Source: Geodermatophilus africanus (lineage in GTDB: Bacteria; Actinomycetota; Actinomycetes; Mycobacteriales; Geodermatophilaceae). Taken from it: a DNA stretch of 64,000 bases. The notes beneath the pieces were generated by a model. The model was not told the DNA's origin, ran no database searches, and was given only the letters and a program-made list of their open reading frames with translations. The position numbers and the translations under genes are program-made. The stretch spans positions 186,001 through 250,000 of the forward strand of contig NZ_FNOT01000002.1 in NCBI RefSeq assembly GCF_900107105.1, given 5' to 3'. Below, one piece after another: positions 7,716-16,629 of this stretch (position 1 is its first letter; each line of letters begins with the position of its first letter).

Positions 7716-8801
7716 TCAGGCAGTGCCCTCCGCGGCGATCAGCTCGGCGACGGCCTGCGGCCGGGTCGAGCAGTCGTCGTCCGAGGGGGGCTGCTCGCCG
7801 GCCAGCCCGGTCACGCCGGCGTCCTCGACGGGCTGGAACCCGAGGCGCTCGATGTGCCGGGGCACCCGCTTCTGCGCGTTGATGACGTGCGAGCGGGAGA
7901 GCCAGCCCTGGCCGTCGGCGACGTCGAAGTCCAGGCCGCCGCCGGGCGCGCGCTGCACGTGGCCGGGGGAGGGCAGCAGCCCGACCAGCTGCACGGCCTG
8001 CTCCACCGGGAGGTCCTGCGGCGGGCGGTCGAAGTAGTACCAGCTGGCCGCGCAGACGCCGTAGAGCGACGGCCCGAACTGGGCGTAGTTCACGTAGAGC
8101 TCGAGCACCCGCCGGTCGTCGATGGCCAGGGCCAGCTCCGCGGAGAGGCCGGCCTCGACCGCCTTGCGCCAGGCGCTCATCTCCTGGTTGAGGAACAGGT
8201 TCTTGGCGACCTGCTGCGGGATGGTCGAGCCCGACGGGTCCTCCTCCCCGGACAGGTGCGCCAGTGCGCGGGCCCACATCTCGCCCCAGGTGAAGGCGCC
8301 CGGGCGATAGGGCAGCTTGGCGTCCTCGTGCGCGATGACCGCGGCGAGGAAGTTGCGCGACACGTGCTCGACCGGCACCGACTGCTGGATCGCGCCGTTC
8401 GGGTTGGCCGCCATGAACGCCGTCGTCGGCGGGTCGACCCAGCGCAGCGAGAGCATCACCAGCGCCTGGACGACGAAGCCGACGGCGAGCACCTTCGCGA
8501 TCCGCCGGGTGAACAGCCGGCGCGTGCCGGAACGAGGCCGGTCCGACCGCGCGTCGCGGACCCGTCGGCCGTCGGCGGGGCGCGGCTCCTCGTCGTGGTG
8601 GTCCCGGCGGCGGAACCGGCGTCCGCGGCGCTCCTCCGGTGGGGGGCCGTACCGGTCGGCGACCTCGTCCCACGACGAGCGCGGCGGGACCGGGGCCGAC
8701 CCGTCGTACCCGGACCAGTCGTCCGCGGGCCGGTCGGCGGTCGTGGTCCCGCGGGTCCGGCGGCGGACGGTGGGCCAGCGATCCGGTGAGCCGTGCGGCA
8801 T
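7716..8801 (-). CDS. mtgA: Monofunctional peptidoglycan transglycosylase (GT51 family)
   Basis: Polymerises lipid II glycan strands outside the membrane. A long charged, Arg-rich cytoplasmic N-terminus (1-100) precedes one membrane segment (about 103-119), then a GT51 domain: AVIAHEDAK (about 154-162, catalytic Glu), GSTIPQQVAKNLFL (191-204), RRVLELYVNYAQFG (230-243). No transpeptidase domain follows, so it is monofunctional. The ATG at 8801 is preceded by GGAG; an in-frame upstream start at 8888 would overlap the divergent gene's promoter region. A roughly 100-residue basic tail before the membrane segment is longer than in proteobacterial MtgA. Confidence 0.87.
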   Translation of the reverse strand: MPHGSPDRWPTVRRRTRGTTTADRPADDWSGYDGSAPVPPRSSWDEVADRYGPPPEERRGRRFRRRDHHDEEPRPADGRRVRDARSDRPRSGTRRLFTRRIAKVLAVGFVVQALVMLSLRWVDPPTTAFMAANPNGAIQQSVPVEHVSRNFLAAVIAHEDAKLPYRPGAFTWGEMWARALAHLSGEEDPSGSTIPQQVAKNLFLNQEMSAWRKAVEAGLSAELALAIDDRRVLELYVNYAQFGPSLYGVCAASWYYFDRPPQDLPVEQAVQLVGLLPSPGHVQRAPGGGLDFDVADGQGWLSRSHVINAQKRVPRHIERLGFQPVEDAGVTGLAGEQPPSDDDCSTRPQAVAELIAAEGTA

Positions 8802-8905
8802 GGGCGGTGTTCTCCCTGGTGGACGCGAACCGTCATGGTACGGCGGCGGAGCGTGAGGCCGGGGCACCCGCGCTGAGTTCCGTGCCACCGGACGGTCTGC
8901 CCTCT

Positions 8906-9490
8906 ATGACGACGATCCAGCTCGACCTCGGTGCGCAGGCGGCCGCGGTGGCCCGGGTGGTGGCCGGCGTCCGCGACGACCAGCTCGGCGACCCGACCCC
9001 GTGCGCCGGCACGTCCGTGGCCGGACTGCTCGCCCACCTGGCCGGCCTGACGACCGCCTTCCGCATGGCCGCCGAGAAGATCCCGGTCCACGGCGGGCCC
9101 TCCGCGTCGCCGGACGACCTGCCGCCCGACTGGCGCACCCGGCTGCCCGCGCAGCTCGACGAACTGGTCGCCGCGTGGCGGCAGCCCTCTGCGTGGGAGG
9201 GGACCGCCACGGCCGGCGGCGTGACGATGCCCGCGCCGGTCGCGGGGATCGTGGCCCTGGACGAGGTGCTGGTGCACGGCTGGGACCTCGCCGTCGCCAC
9301 CGCCCAGGACTACCCGGCCGACCCGGCGTCGGTGGCGGCGTGCACGGGGTTCGCCGAGCAGTCCGCCGCCGAGGGCCCCACGCCGGGGCTGTTCGGCCCG
9401 CCGGTCCCGGTGCAGGACGACGCCCCGCCGCTGGACCGGCTGCTCGGGCTCACCGGCCGCGACCCCGCCTGGCGCCGTCCGGGGAGCTGA
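8906..9490 (+). CDS. TIGR03086-type DinB-like metal-binding protein
   Basis: 194 aa. The N-terminal signature PTPCAGTSVAGLLAHLAG and the later VHGWDLAVAT match the actinobacterial TIGR03086 / mycothiol-dependent DinB-like group, four-helix-bundle proteins with a divalent metal site built from His residues. Some relatives are mycothiol S-transferases or maleylpyruvate isomerases; the substrate here is unknown. It is divergent from the transglycosylase, with about 105 bases between starts. Its stop lies inside the first unit of a 19-bp tandem repeat. Confidence 0.83.
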   Translation: MTTIQLDLGAQAAAVARVVAGVRDDQLGDPTPCAGTSVAGLLAHLAGLTTAFRMAAEKIPVHGGPSASPDDLPPDWRTRLPAQLDELVAAWRQPSAWEGTATAGGVTMPAPVAGIVALDEVLVHGWDLAVATAQDYPADPASVAACTGFAEQSAAEGPTPGLFGPPVPVQDDAPPLDRLLGLTGRDPAWRRPGS

Positions 9491-9530
9491 ACGCCGTCCG
9501 GGGAGTTGAACGCCGTCCGGGGAGCTGAAC
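9474..9530 (+). repeat. Three tandem copies of a 19-bp unit spanning a stop codon
   Basis: The unit GCCGTCCGGGGAGCTGAAC occurs at 9474-9492, 9493-9511 (one C-to-T change) and 9512-9530. Each unit carries a TGA (9488, 9507, 9526). Because 19 is not a multiple of three, the three TGAs fall in three different frames, stopping readthrough in every frame after the upstream gene. Confidence 0.9.
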
Positions 9531-9572
9531 GCCGTCTCGACCGCTGAGCCCCGTCACGACGCAGGTCCCGAG

Positions 9573-9613
9573 CGTGACCAGCGCGCAGGCGCATCGGGGA
9601 TCCGCTGGTCACG
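9573..9613. terminator. Stem-loop between the DinB-like gene and fmdB
   Basis: CGTGACCAGCG (9573-9583) pairs perfectly with CGCTGGTCACG (9603-9613), an 11-bp stem with a 19-base loop, 44 bases before the fmdB start. It may end the upstream transcript or act in the leader of the formamidase operon. No U-tract is present. Confidence 0.5.
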
Positions 9614-9656
9614 GGGGAGTGTCGTCCCCGAGGCTCGCGGCGGGCAGGAGGTGGCC

Positions 9657-9938
9657 ATGGCGGTCTACGCGTACCGGTGCGCCGACCACGGGGTGCACGA
9701 GGTCAGCCGGCCCATCGGCACCGCCGCCGAGCGCGAGCCCTGCCCGGACTGCGCCGCGCCCACGTCGCGGGTGTTCACGGCGCCCCGCCTGTCGTCCGGG
9801 TCGGCGAGCGCCCGGGCGCTGGTCGACCGCACCGCGCGCAGCGCCTCCGAGCCCGCGGTGGTGTCCGCGCCCCCGCCGTCCCGGCGGCCCGTACCCCGCG
9901 CGACCGACCCGAGGCTCGCGAAGCTGCCCCGTCCCTGA
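9657..9938 (+). CDS. fmdB: FmdB-family zinc ribbon protein
   Basis: 93 aa from the ATG at 9657, five bases after AGGAGG. It begins MAVYAYRC, the classic FmdB start, with zinc-ligand candidates CADH and CPDC, followed by a low-complexity Pro/Arg/Ala tail. FmdB is described as a putative regulator of formamidase. Here it lies 15 bases upstream of fmdA on the same strand, supporting an operon. Its molecular role remains unproven; it could be a small metal-binding partner. Confidence 0.85.
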   Translation: MAVYAYRCADHGVHEVSRPIGTAAEREPCPDCAAPTSRVFTAPRLSSGSASARALVDRTARSASEPAVVSAPPPSRRPVPRATDPRLAKLPRP

Positions 9939-9953
9939 TCCCGGAGGTGTCCC

Positions 9954-11207
9954 GTGCCCGACGTCGTCTTCCCCCTCGACTCCACCAGGCGCTTCGTCGA
10001 CCAGGACCTCGTCGGTCACAACCGCTGGCACCCCGACATCCCCGCGGCGGTCACCGTGCGACCCGGCGACACCTTCCGCGTGCACTGCCGGGAGTGGTTC
10101 GACGGGGCCATCCACGACGACGACTCGGCCGACGACGTCCGGGACGCGCCGCTGTCGACGGTGCACTGCCTGAGCGGGCCGATCGCGGTGGAGGGCGCCC
10201 GGCCCGGTGACCTGCTGATGGTCGACATCCTCGACGTCGGGCCGATCCCGCAGGAGGACTCCGGACCGCTGGCCGGGCAGGGCTGGGGCTACACCGGCAT
10301 CTTCGCCACGCAGAACGGCGGCGGCTTCCTCACCGAGCAGTTCCCCGACGCGTACAAGGTGATCTGGGACTTCCGCGGCCAGACGGCGACCTCCCGGCAC
10401 GTCCCCGGGGTGTCGTTCACCGGACTCATCCACCCCGGGCTGATGGGCACCGCGCCGTCGGCGGATCTGCTCGCGACCTGGAACCGGCGGGAGGGCGCGC
10501 TCATCGCGACCGACCCGGACCGGGTGCCACCGCTGGCGCTGCCGCCGCTGCCGCAGGACGCCGTCCTCGGCTCGCTGTCCGGCGCGGACTTCGACCGGGT
10601 CGCCGCCGAGGCCGCGCGCACCGCGCCGCCCCGGGAGAACGGCGGCAACCAGGACATCAAGAACTTCTCCAAGGGCAGCCGGGTCTTCTACCCGGTGTTC
10701 GTGGACGGGGCGAACCTGTCCGTGGGCGACCTGCACTTCTCCCAGGGGGACGGCGAGATCACCTTCTGCGGCGCCATCGAGATGGGCGGCTTCATCGACC
10801 TGCACGTCGACGTCATCCGCGGCGGGATGGAGACCTACGGCGTCGCGGAGAACGCGATCTTCATCCCGGGCAACGTCGAGCCCCGGTACGAGCGGTACCT
10901 GGCCTTCTCGGGGACGTCGGTGACGCTGGACGGCGAGCAGCGCTACCTGGACTCCTCGCTGGCCTACCAGCGGGCCTGCCTCCACGCGATCGACTACCTG
11001 ACCACGTTCGGCTACACGCCCGAGCAGGGCTACATGATCCTGGGCGCCGCGCCGATCGAGGGCCGGCTCTCCGGCGTGGTCGACATCCCGAACTCGTGCG
11101 CGACCGTCTACCTGCCGACCGGGATCTTCGACTTCCCCGTGGAGCCGTCGGCCTCCGGACCGGCCCGGATCGACCCCGGCCAGGGCGTGCCGCGCTCGAC
11201 GTTCTGA
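9954..11207 (+). CDS. fmdA: Formamidase (acetamidase/formamidase family)
   Basis: 417 aa; hydrolyses formamide to formate and ammonia. GTG start at 9954 with GGAGG at 9943-9947. Family motifs include HNRWHPDIPA, RPGDTFRVHCREWFDG, PGVSFTGLIHPGLMGTAP, the NGGNQDIKN segment and FSQGDGEITFCGAIEMGG. Length and composition are normal for FmdA. With FmdB it forms a small nitrogen-scavenging operon; no amide transporter is adjacent. A cytoplasmic location is expected because there is no signal peptide. Confidence 0.95.
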   Translation: MPDVVFPLDSTRRFVDQDLVGHNRWHPDIPAAVTVRPGDTFRVHCREWFDGAIHDDDSADDVRDAPLSTVHCLSGPIAVEGARPGDLLMVDILDVGPIPQEDSGPLAGQGWGYTGIFATQNGGGFLTEQFPDAYKVIWDFRGQTATSRHVPGVSFTGLIHPGLMGTAPSADLLATWNRREGALIATDPDRVPPLALPPLPQDAVLGSLSGADFDRVAAEAARTAPPRENGGNQDIKNFSKGSRVFYPVFVDGANLSVGDLHFSQGDGEITFCGAIEMGGFIDLHVDVIRGGMETYGVAENAIFIPGNVEPRYERYLAFSGTSVTLDGEQRYLDSSLAYQRACLHAIDYLTTFGYTPEQGYMILGAAPIEGRLSGVVDIPNSCATVYLPTGIFDFPVEPSASGPARIDPGQGVPRSTF

Positions 11208-11220
11208 GCGCGCGGCCGCA

Positions 11221-11979
11221 TCAGGGCAGCTCGCGGGCCAGCCGCTCGATCGGTCCGGACCAGGCGTCCGGCGTCGTCCACACGAAGCTGTGCGCGCCGG
11301 GCACGGTGCAGAACCGGCCGTCGGGGGCCAGGCCGGCGAGCTCGCGCGCCCACGCTTCGGTGCACAGCCGGTCCTGGTCGCCGTGCAGCACGAGCACCGG
11401 GACCGGCACCTGCGGGACGACGTCCTCCAGGGCGTCGGCGAGGTGCACCTTGAGCGCGTGCCGGACCCGCCCCAAGCCCGCTCGCTGCCGATCGGAGACG
11501 TGCTGCTCGTCGAGGCTCGGCAGCTCGTGCGGGTGGTTGCGGCGCCAGGCCAGCAGGATCCGCCGCGTGCTGCGGAACCGCGGGTCCATGGTGGGGCTGG
11601 CCAGGACCAGCGCCCGCACGACCCCAGGACGGCGGACCGCGACGCGGGCAGCCACCTGGGTGCCGCTGGAGTGCCCCGCGAGCACGACCTGGTCGAGGCC
11701 GCTGCCGTCGAGCCACTGCACCCCGGCGTCGGCGAACTGGGCGACGTCCAGCGGGTGCGGCGGCTCCCCGCTGCCGGAGAAGCCGGGCAGCTCGACCAGG
11801 GAGGCGCGGGTCCAGGCGCCGAGTGTGCACAGTGCGGGCTGGAGGTAGTCGGCCACCGCCAGGCCGGGGACGACGACCACCTCCGGGACGGGCTCGCGCC
11901 GCGTGCCCACCGTGCGGCTGCGCATGACGCCCCAGGTGGTGGGGCGGTGGGCGAGCGCGACGCCGGGGTCGGCAGCCAT
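11221..11979 (-). CDS. Alpha/beta-fold hydrolase
   Basis: 252 aa. The nucleophile elbow GHSSG sits in VVLAGHSSGTQVAARVA; the acid region is VLVLHGDQDRLC, and the likely catalytic His is in VPGAHSFVWTTP. The oxyanion-side strand VVVVPGLAVADYLQP is present. The ATG at 11979 is chosen because sequence upstream of it loses family likeness. It may be an esterase or a C-C bond hydrolase; the substrate cannot be told. It is convergent with fmdA, with only 13 bases between the two stops. Confidence 0.87.
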   Translation of the reverse strand: MAADPGVALAHRPTTWGVMRSRTVGTRREPVPEVVVVPGLAVADYLQPALCTLGAWTRASLVELPGFSGSGEPPHPLDVAQFADAGVQWLDGSGLDQVVLAGHSSGTQVAARVAVRRPGVVRALVLASPTMDPRFRSTRRILLAWRRNHPHELPSLDEQHVSDRQRAGLGRVRHALKVHLADALEDVVPQVPVPVLVLHGDQDRLCTEAWARELAGLAPDGRFCTVPGAHSFVWTTPDAWSGPIERLARELP

Positions 11980-12084
11980 GGCGCGACGGTAGCCGTCGGC
12001 GTGCGCTGCGACCGGACGGCGTTGCTGGTTGACTCCCCGCAGACGGTGAGCCGAGCCGTCCAGGTCGGCCCGGAGGGGTTCGCC

Positions 12085-12465
12085 ATGGCCACGACGGTCG
12101 CGGGGATGTCGAAGCAGCAGCTGGCGCGGGCGCTGGGCGCCACGGGAGCGGCCTTCGGGCTGATCAGCGTCGTCGCGCCCAGAATGGTCGCCGGGACCTA
12201 CGGGGTGCCGGTCACCCCGGCCGGCCTGCAGCTGCAGCGGCTGTTCGGCAGCCACGCGCTGGCGATCTCGGTCCTGACGCTGAGCGCGCAGACCGAGGAG
12301 GAGACGAACCGCGGGCTGGCCGTGGTGGCCGGCATGAACGCGATCGACGCGCTGACCGCACTGGCGGCGGCTGCGCAAGCCGGGCGGGCGACCACGCTGC
12401 GGGCGGTCGCCAGCTCGCTGGCCTACGGGGCGGCCGCGCTGGTGGTCCGCTCCATGAGGGGCTGA
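12085..12465 (+). CDS. Small membrane protein (DUF4267-like)
   Basis: 126 aa from the ATG at 12085, six bases after GGAGGGG. It has about three or four hydrophobic segments, including GATGAAFGLISVVAP, HALAISVLTL, NAIDALTALAAAAQ and ASSLAYGAAALVV. The pattern resembles small DUF4267-type integral membrane proteins of unknown function. It is divergent from the hydrolase, with about 105 bases between starts. Confidence 0.75.
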   Translation: MATTVAGMSKQQLARALGATGAAFGLISVVAPRMVAGTYGVPVTPAGLQLQRLFGSHALAISVLTLSAQTEEETNRGLAVVAGMNAIDALTALAAAAQAGRATTLRAVASSLAYGAAALVVRSMRG

Positions 12466-12800
12466 CGCCGGCAGACGTCCTCAGCGCCGCTGCCGGTCGG
12501 CCTCCTGACGCCCGCGGTGGTCCCGGCGTCGACCAGCGTGAGGCGGCGGAGCGACTGCGGCGGGGTGCCCGGGGAGACCCGCACGAACCCCGTGACCATC
12601 ACGGTGTGCACCGCGGTCCGGCGGGTGCGCCCGCTGACCAAGCTGAACGGGATCGCGGAGTCACGGAGCGTGCGAGGCGGGCAGGGTACGGCGGTTCCTC
12701 CGGCACCGAGAGTGCTGCCCCGGTACCCGACGGGTGATCTGGGCCACCATCGGACTCCCTGCGATGGCACCGCTGCGGTCCCGCTCCCCGAGGAGAACCC
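12466..12800. other. Intergenic region with no supported gene
   Basis: 335 bases between the small membrane protein and the SGNH hydrolase. Open frames here are extensions or shadows of the neighbours. It presumably carries the promoter of the downstream exported protein, whose GTG is preceded by CGAGGAG. No clear promoter hexamers or hairpin were found. Confidence 0.5.
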
Positions 12801-13676
12801 GTGCACGTACGCCCGACGACGCGCCCGCGCCGCCTCCTGATCGTCCTGCTGGCTCTGTTCGGCCTGCTCGCCACCGGTTCCCCGGCGCTCGCCGCCCCCG
12901 CCGCCGGGCACGAAGCCGGCGGGAGGCACCCGGACGCGACCTACCTGGCGCTGGGCGACTCCGTGCCCTTCGGCTACCGCGGCGGCGAACCACCGGAGGT
13001 CTATGCCGACGCGGAGAACCTGACCGGCTATCCCGAGCTCGTCGCCCGCTGGCTGGACCTCGACCTGCTCAACGCCAGCTGCCCAGGGGAGACGACCGCG
13101 AGCTTCATCGACGAGACGGCGCAGAGCAACGGCTGCCAGAACAGCCTGGGCTCCGACGTCGGGTACCGCGACCGGTTCCCGCTGCACGTCGACTACGCGG
13201 GCGCGCAGCTGGAGTACGCGGCCGAGGTGCTGCAGGAGAACCGCGACGTCCGGCTGGTCACCCTGCAGATCGGTGCCAACGACGCCTTCATCTGCCAGCA
13301 GACGATCGGCTGCGACACCCCGGAGGAGGGCGCTGCGCTCGCTGCGCAGGTCGGGCGGAACGTCGAGCGCATCCTCGGCGCGCTGCGCGGGGAGGGCGGT
13401 TACACCGGACGGATCGCGGTCGTCACCTACTACGCGCTCGACTACACCGACCCGGCCAGTGTCCAGGCGGTCCAGGGGCTGAACGCCGCGCTCGCCGCCG
13501 CGGCCGGGACCCACGGGGCCGTGGTCGCCGACGGCTTCGCGACGTTCGCACCGAGGGCGCTGGCCGCCGGCGGCAGCTCGATCGACGCCGGGCTGGTGCT
13601 GCCGGACGACGTCCACCCGACGCGGAAGGGACACCGGTTGCTGGCCCGGGCGGTCGTGCAGGCCGTCGGGCACTGA
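12801..13676 (+). CDS. Secreted SGNH/GDSL-family hydrolase
   Basis: 291 aa, GTG start after GAGGAGAA. An N-terminal signal peptide (Arg-rich start, hydrophobic core LLIVLLALFGLLATG, cleavage near ALAAPA) predicts export. Catalytic blocks are LALGDSVPFG (Ser), the Gly before NASCPGETT, IGANDAF (Asn), and DDVHPTRKGH with the Asp/His pair. The block order is that of SGNH esterases/lipases such as Streptomyces-type extracellular enzymes. Five Cys residues after the signal peptide may form disulfides. Substrate unknown. Confidence 0.9.
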   Translation: MHVRPTTRPRRLLIVLLALFGLLATGSPALAAPAAGHEAGGRHPDATYLALGDSVPFGYRGGEPPEVYADAENLTGYPELVARWLDLDLLNASCPGETTASFIDETAQSNGCQNSLGSDVGYRDRFPLHVDYAGAQLEYAAEVLQENRDVRLVTLQIGANDAFICQQTIGCDTPEEGAALAAQVGRNVERILGALRGEGGYTGRIAVVTYYALDYTDPASVQAVQGLNAALAAAAGTHGAVVADGFATFAPRALAAGGSSIDAGLVLPDDVHPTRKGHRLLARAVVQAVGH

Positions 13677-13695
13677 GCCCGGCTGGTCTGGCGTC

Positions 13696-14814
13696 TCAGC
13701 CGACCAGGAATGCGGTGGCCTGCGGGCCGTCGCCGTCCACGCAGGAGCCGGTGGCGACGAGGCCGGCGTCCGCACCGACCGGGGCGACGTCGCCGAGCAC
13801 CGCGGCGCCGGCGCACAGCGCCACCGTGGCGGTCCGCTCGCCGCTGGCCAGGTCGATGGTGACCAGCTCGGCGGGGTAGGAGAGGTCGGCCTGCGGCACC
13901 CACGCGGTGGCGCCGTCGGGGGAGAGGACGACGTCGAGCGCGGAGTCGCCGACCCCGTCCAGCTCGACCGAGGTGGCGACCGCGCCGTCCACCACGGTGA
14001 CCAGCCGGCCGAGCCTCCGGCCGTCGCTGACGTGGGCGGTGGCGACGACGGTGCCGTCGGCGGTGACGTCGACATCGGCCGGTGCGCCGACGGAGGCGTC
14101 GGGTGCGACGTCGACCGGCTCGCCGACCGGCCGCAGGTCGTCGTCGTAGGCGGTGACCAGGGCCCGCCCCTCCGCGGCCTCGACCAGCGCGACGACGCCG
14201 CCGTCCGGGCGCGCGGCGAGCGCGGCGACCGTGCCCCCGGGCACGACCGGCGCGGTCATGGTGACCACGCCGGCGGCCAGGTCGACGGCGAGCAGCTGCG
14301 CCGGGCCCGGGGCGGCGAGCGCCAGGGCGGCGTACAGCGTGCGGTCGTCGGCGGAGAGCGCGGTCGCCGCCCGGTCGGGGCGCTGGCCGAGGGCGGTGAC
14401 CTTCGCCTGCCCGTCGGGCCGGACGGTGAGCAGCTGATACCCGCTGGTCGGGCCGGTGCTGGCGACGAGGAACGAGCCGTCGGCCAGCACGCTGAGCTCG
14501 GCGTCGTCGCCGACGGCGGGCAGTTCGAGCAGCGGGGTCGCCGTCGGGCCGTCCTCGCCGCCGGCGACCTCGACCAGCCAGGCCCGCGTGCCGCCGTCCC
14601 GGAGCAGGGCGACCGGGTCGCCGCCGGGGTCGGCCGCGAGGTCGAGCAGCCGAGCGTCGCCGCCGACGGCCGCGTCGAGGTCGACGGTGCCGAGCAGTGC
14701 GGGACCGCCGTCCCCTCCGGGGCGCGGGGACGGACCCCCGTTCCCGCCGTCCGTGCACGCCGCGACCGCGAGGACGGCGGCGAGGACCGCGGCGGTGCGG
14801 CGGACGCGGGGCAT
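13696..14814 (-). CDS. Lipoprotein with beta-propeller-like repeats (paralogue of 30832-31836)
   Basis: 372 aa. The signal sequence ends in a lipobox (LAVAAC), so it is predicted to be anchored outside the membrane. The body has repeated blade-like stretches (LSVLADGSFLVAST, DVTADGTVVATAHV, VVLSPDGATAWVP), suggesting a WD/YVTN-type propeller. It ends VATGSCVDGDGPQATAFLVG, closely matching the end of the second lipoprotein in this window. The ATG at 14814 follows CGGAG. Function unknown; a binding or sensing role is possible. Confidence 0.82.
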   Translation of the reverse strand: MPRVRRTAAVLAAVLAVAACTDGGNGGPSPRPGGDGGPALLGTVDLDAAVGGDARLLDLAADPGGDPVALLRDGGTRAWLVEVAGGEDGPTATPLLELPAVGDDAELSVLADGSFLVASTGPTSGYQLLTVRPDGQAKVTALGQRPDRAATALSADDRTLYAALALAAPGPAQLLAVDLAAGVVTMTAPVVPGGTVAALAARPDGGVVALVEAAEGRALVTAYDDDLRPVGEPVDVAPDASVGAPADVDVTADGTVVATAHVSDGRRLGRLVTVVDGAVATSVELDGVGDSALDVVLSPDGATAWVPQADLSYPAELVTIDLASGERTATVALCAGAAVLGDVAPVGADAGLVATGSCVDGDGPQATAFLVG

Positions 14815-14998
14815 GACGGCTCCGGGGTGGGCAGACGCCGAGCCTGCGGCGGGTGCGGGCGCTCGGCAACTCGGGCGCGGCGGCTGACGCGGCTGGGGCG
14901 CGTGTGACTGGCTCGTCCGGACGCGGCGGATGGGTGCCGATGAGCCGGGGGAGACGACGGACTGTTCTCTACCCCCGTCGTCGCGGGAGTGGCTCGGT

Positions 14999-16399
14999 AT
15001 GGCGGCATGGCAGCGACGACTCGGTGATGGCCTGGCGGTGCTCGGAGGCGCCCGCCCCGACGTGCTGGAGGTGGCGCCCGGGGCGCGGCCGCGGTTCGTG
15101 GCGCTGGGCGGCGTCCTGCTGAGCACCGGCGGGCTGGCCGTCGTCTCGATGGCCTTCGCCGTGGCGATGGCGCTGGGCGTGTGGTGGCCGCTGGCGCTGC
15201 TGGTCGGCCTGGGCTGGGGCGCGGTCGTGGTCAACCTCGACCGGATGCTGCTGGTCGGGATGGCGCACGACGCCTCGCTGAGGCGGAACCTGGTGCTCGC
15301 CGTCCCCCGGGTGGGCCTGGCGCTGATCCTGGGCGCGGTGATCGCGACCCCGCTGACCCTGCAGGTGTTCTCCTCCGAGATCGACACCGAGGTCAAGGCG
15401 ATGCAGGTGGAGGCGGCCGACGCCTACCGCGAGTCGCTGGAGACGGACGCGCGCTTCGCCGGGCTGGCCGAGCTGCGCGAGGAGGTGGCGCTGCAGGAGT
15501 CCATCGTGGCCTCCGGTGGCGTCGCGGACCCGCAGCTGGCGGTCGTGCACGGCGACGCGACGACGGCGCAGCAGGCCTACGACGCGGCGCTGGTCACGCA
15601 GCGCGAGCTCGAGGCGAAGGCGCAGTGCGAGCTCGACGGCACCTGCGGCACCGGGGACGCCGGCACCGGCCAGGCGTACGTGGAGGCGAGAGCGGCTGCG
15701 GACGCGCAGGCGGCGGTGGTGGCCTCGGCGCGGTCGGCGCTGGATACGGCCACGGCGGCGGCCTCGGCGGCGGAGGGGCGCGCGGCCGAGCTGGCGTCGG
15801 CGTCGCTGGAGACCGACCGGGCGGAGCTCTCGCGGCTGACGGCGGAGCAGACCCGGCTGCAGACGGCGTTCGACGCGACCAACGAGGAGTCGGCGGGGAT
15901 CCTGGCGCGGCTGGAGGCGCTCGACCGGCTGGGCGACCGCAACGCGACCCTGGCCGCGGCGCAGCTGATGCTGTCGCTGCTGTTCATGAGCATCGAGATC
16001 CTGCCGGTGCTGATGAAGCTGCTGCTGAACTTCGGCCCGCCGTCGGCCTACGACAAGCTCGCGGCGCTGCGGGACTCCGGTGACGTGGAGATCGAGGAGC
16101 TGCAGAAGGAGTCGCGGCTGACCGTGGCGGCGGCCCGCGAGGAGATGCTCGTGATGGCCGAGAAGGAGCGGATCGACCGGCAGAAGGCCGCGATCGTCGC
16201 CCGGCGGGAGACCGCCGAGGCGGCCGCCCGGGCCGAGCGGGCGGCCGCGGTCCGCGCCGCCGAGCGGGCCGCTGCCGCGCCGGCTGTCGAGCCGGCCGCG
16301 GACGGCCTGCGGCCGTGGGACACCGGCCCGATGCGCCTGGCTCGCTCGGTCCTCGGCGCCCGCCGCCGTCCGTCCGACCGCGTGCCTGCCGGCGTCTGA
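14999..16399 (+). CDS. DUF4407 membrane protein with long periplasmic coiled coil
   Basis: 466 aa from the ATG at 14999; a weak GGGAG lies nine bases upstream, and longer in-frame starts exist. Two membrane segments near the N-terminus (LLSTGGLAVVSMAFAVAMAL and the ALLVGLGWGAVVV region), a third in LALILGAVIATPL, then a roughly 190-residue Ala/Glu-rich coiled coil, a further segment (AAQLMLSLLFMSIEILPVLM) and a basic Ala-rich C-terminal helix. This matches DUF4407. Function unknown; possibly a scaffold or envelope stress protein. Confidence 0.8.
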   Translation: MAAWQRRLGDGLAVLGGARPDVLEVAPGARPRFVALGGVLLSTGGLAVVSMAFAVAMALGVWWPLALLVGLGWGAVVVNLDRMLLVGMAHDASLRRNLVLAVPRVGLALILGAVIATPLTLQVFSSEIDTEVKAMQVEAADAYRESLETDARFAGLAELREEVALQESIVASGGVADPQLAVVHGDATTAQQAYDAALVTQRELEAKAQCELDGTCGTGDAGTGQAYVEARAAADAQAAVVASARSALDTATAAASAAEGRAAELASASLETDRAELSRLTAEQTRLQTAFDATNEESAGILARLEALDRLGDRNATLAAAQLMLSLLFMSIEILPVLMKLLLNFGPPSAYDKLAALRDSGDVEIEELQKESRLTVAAAREEMLVMAEKERIDRQKAAIVARRETAEAAARAERAAAVRAAERAAAAPAVEPAADGLRPWDTGPMRLARSVLGARRRPSDRVPAGV

Positions 16400-16424
16400 G
16401 CGAGGTCCGTCCCTGGCGTCCTCC

Positions 16425-16470
16425 GCGCGCTCGTCCCCTGCCCGCCACGGTGGGCAGGGGACGAGCGCGC
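16425..16470. terminator. Strong bidirectional terminator hairpin
   Basis: A perfect 19-bp stem (16425-16443 with 16452-16470) with an 8-base loop; after one mismatch, five more pairs extend it. It lies 25 bases after the DUF4407 stop and 160 bases past the stop of the convergent ABM-type gene, so it can serve both strands. It lacks a U-tract, as many actinobacterial terminators do. Confidence 0.8.
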
Positions 16471-16629
16471 AGAGGAGGCACCGGCCCGGCGCTCGGCGGA
16501 CGTCGCTGCGCCGGACCAGCAGTCAGCGGCCGCCGGCGCCCGGCACGTGCGGCTCCGGGGTGGCGGCCCGGCGGGCGCGCGGCGGTCGCGATCCGCGCGC
16601 GGACGGCGCCGCCCGCCGGTCGTCGTGGG

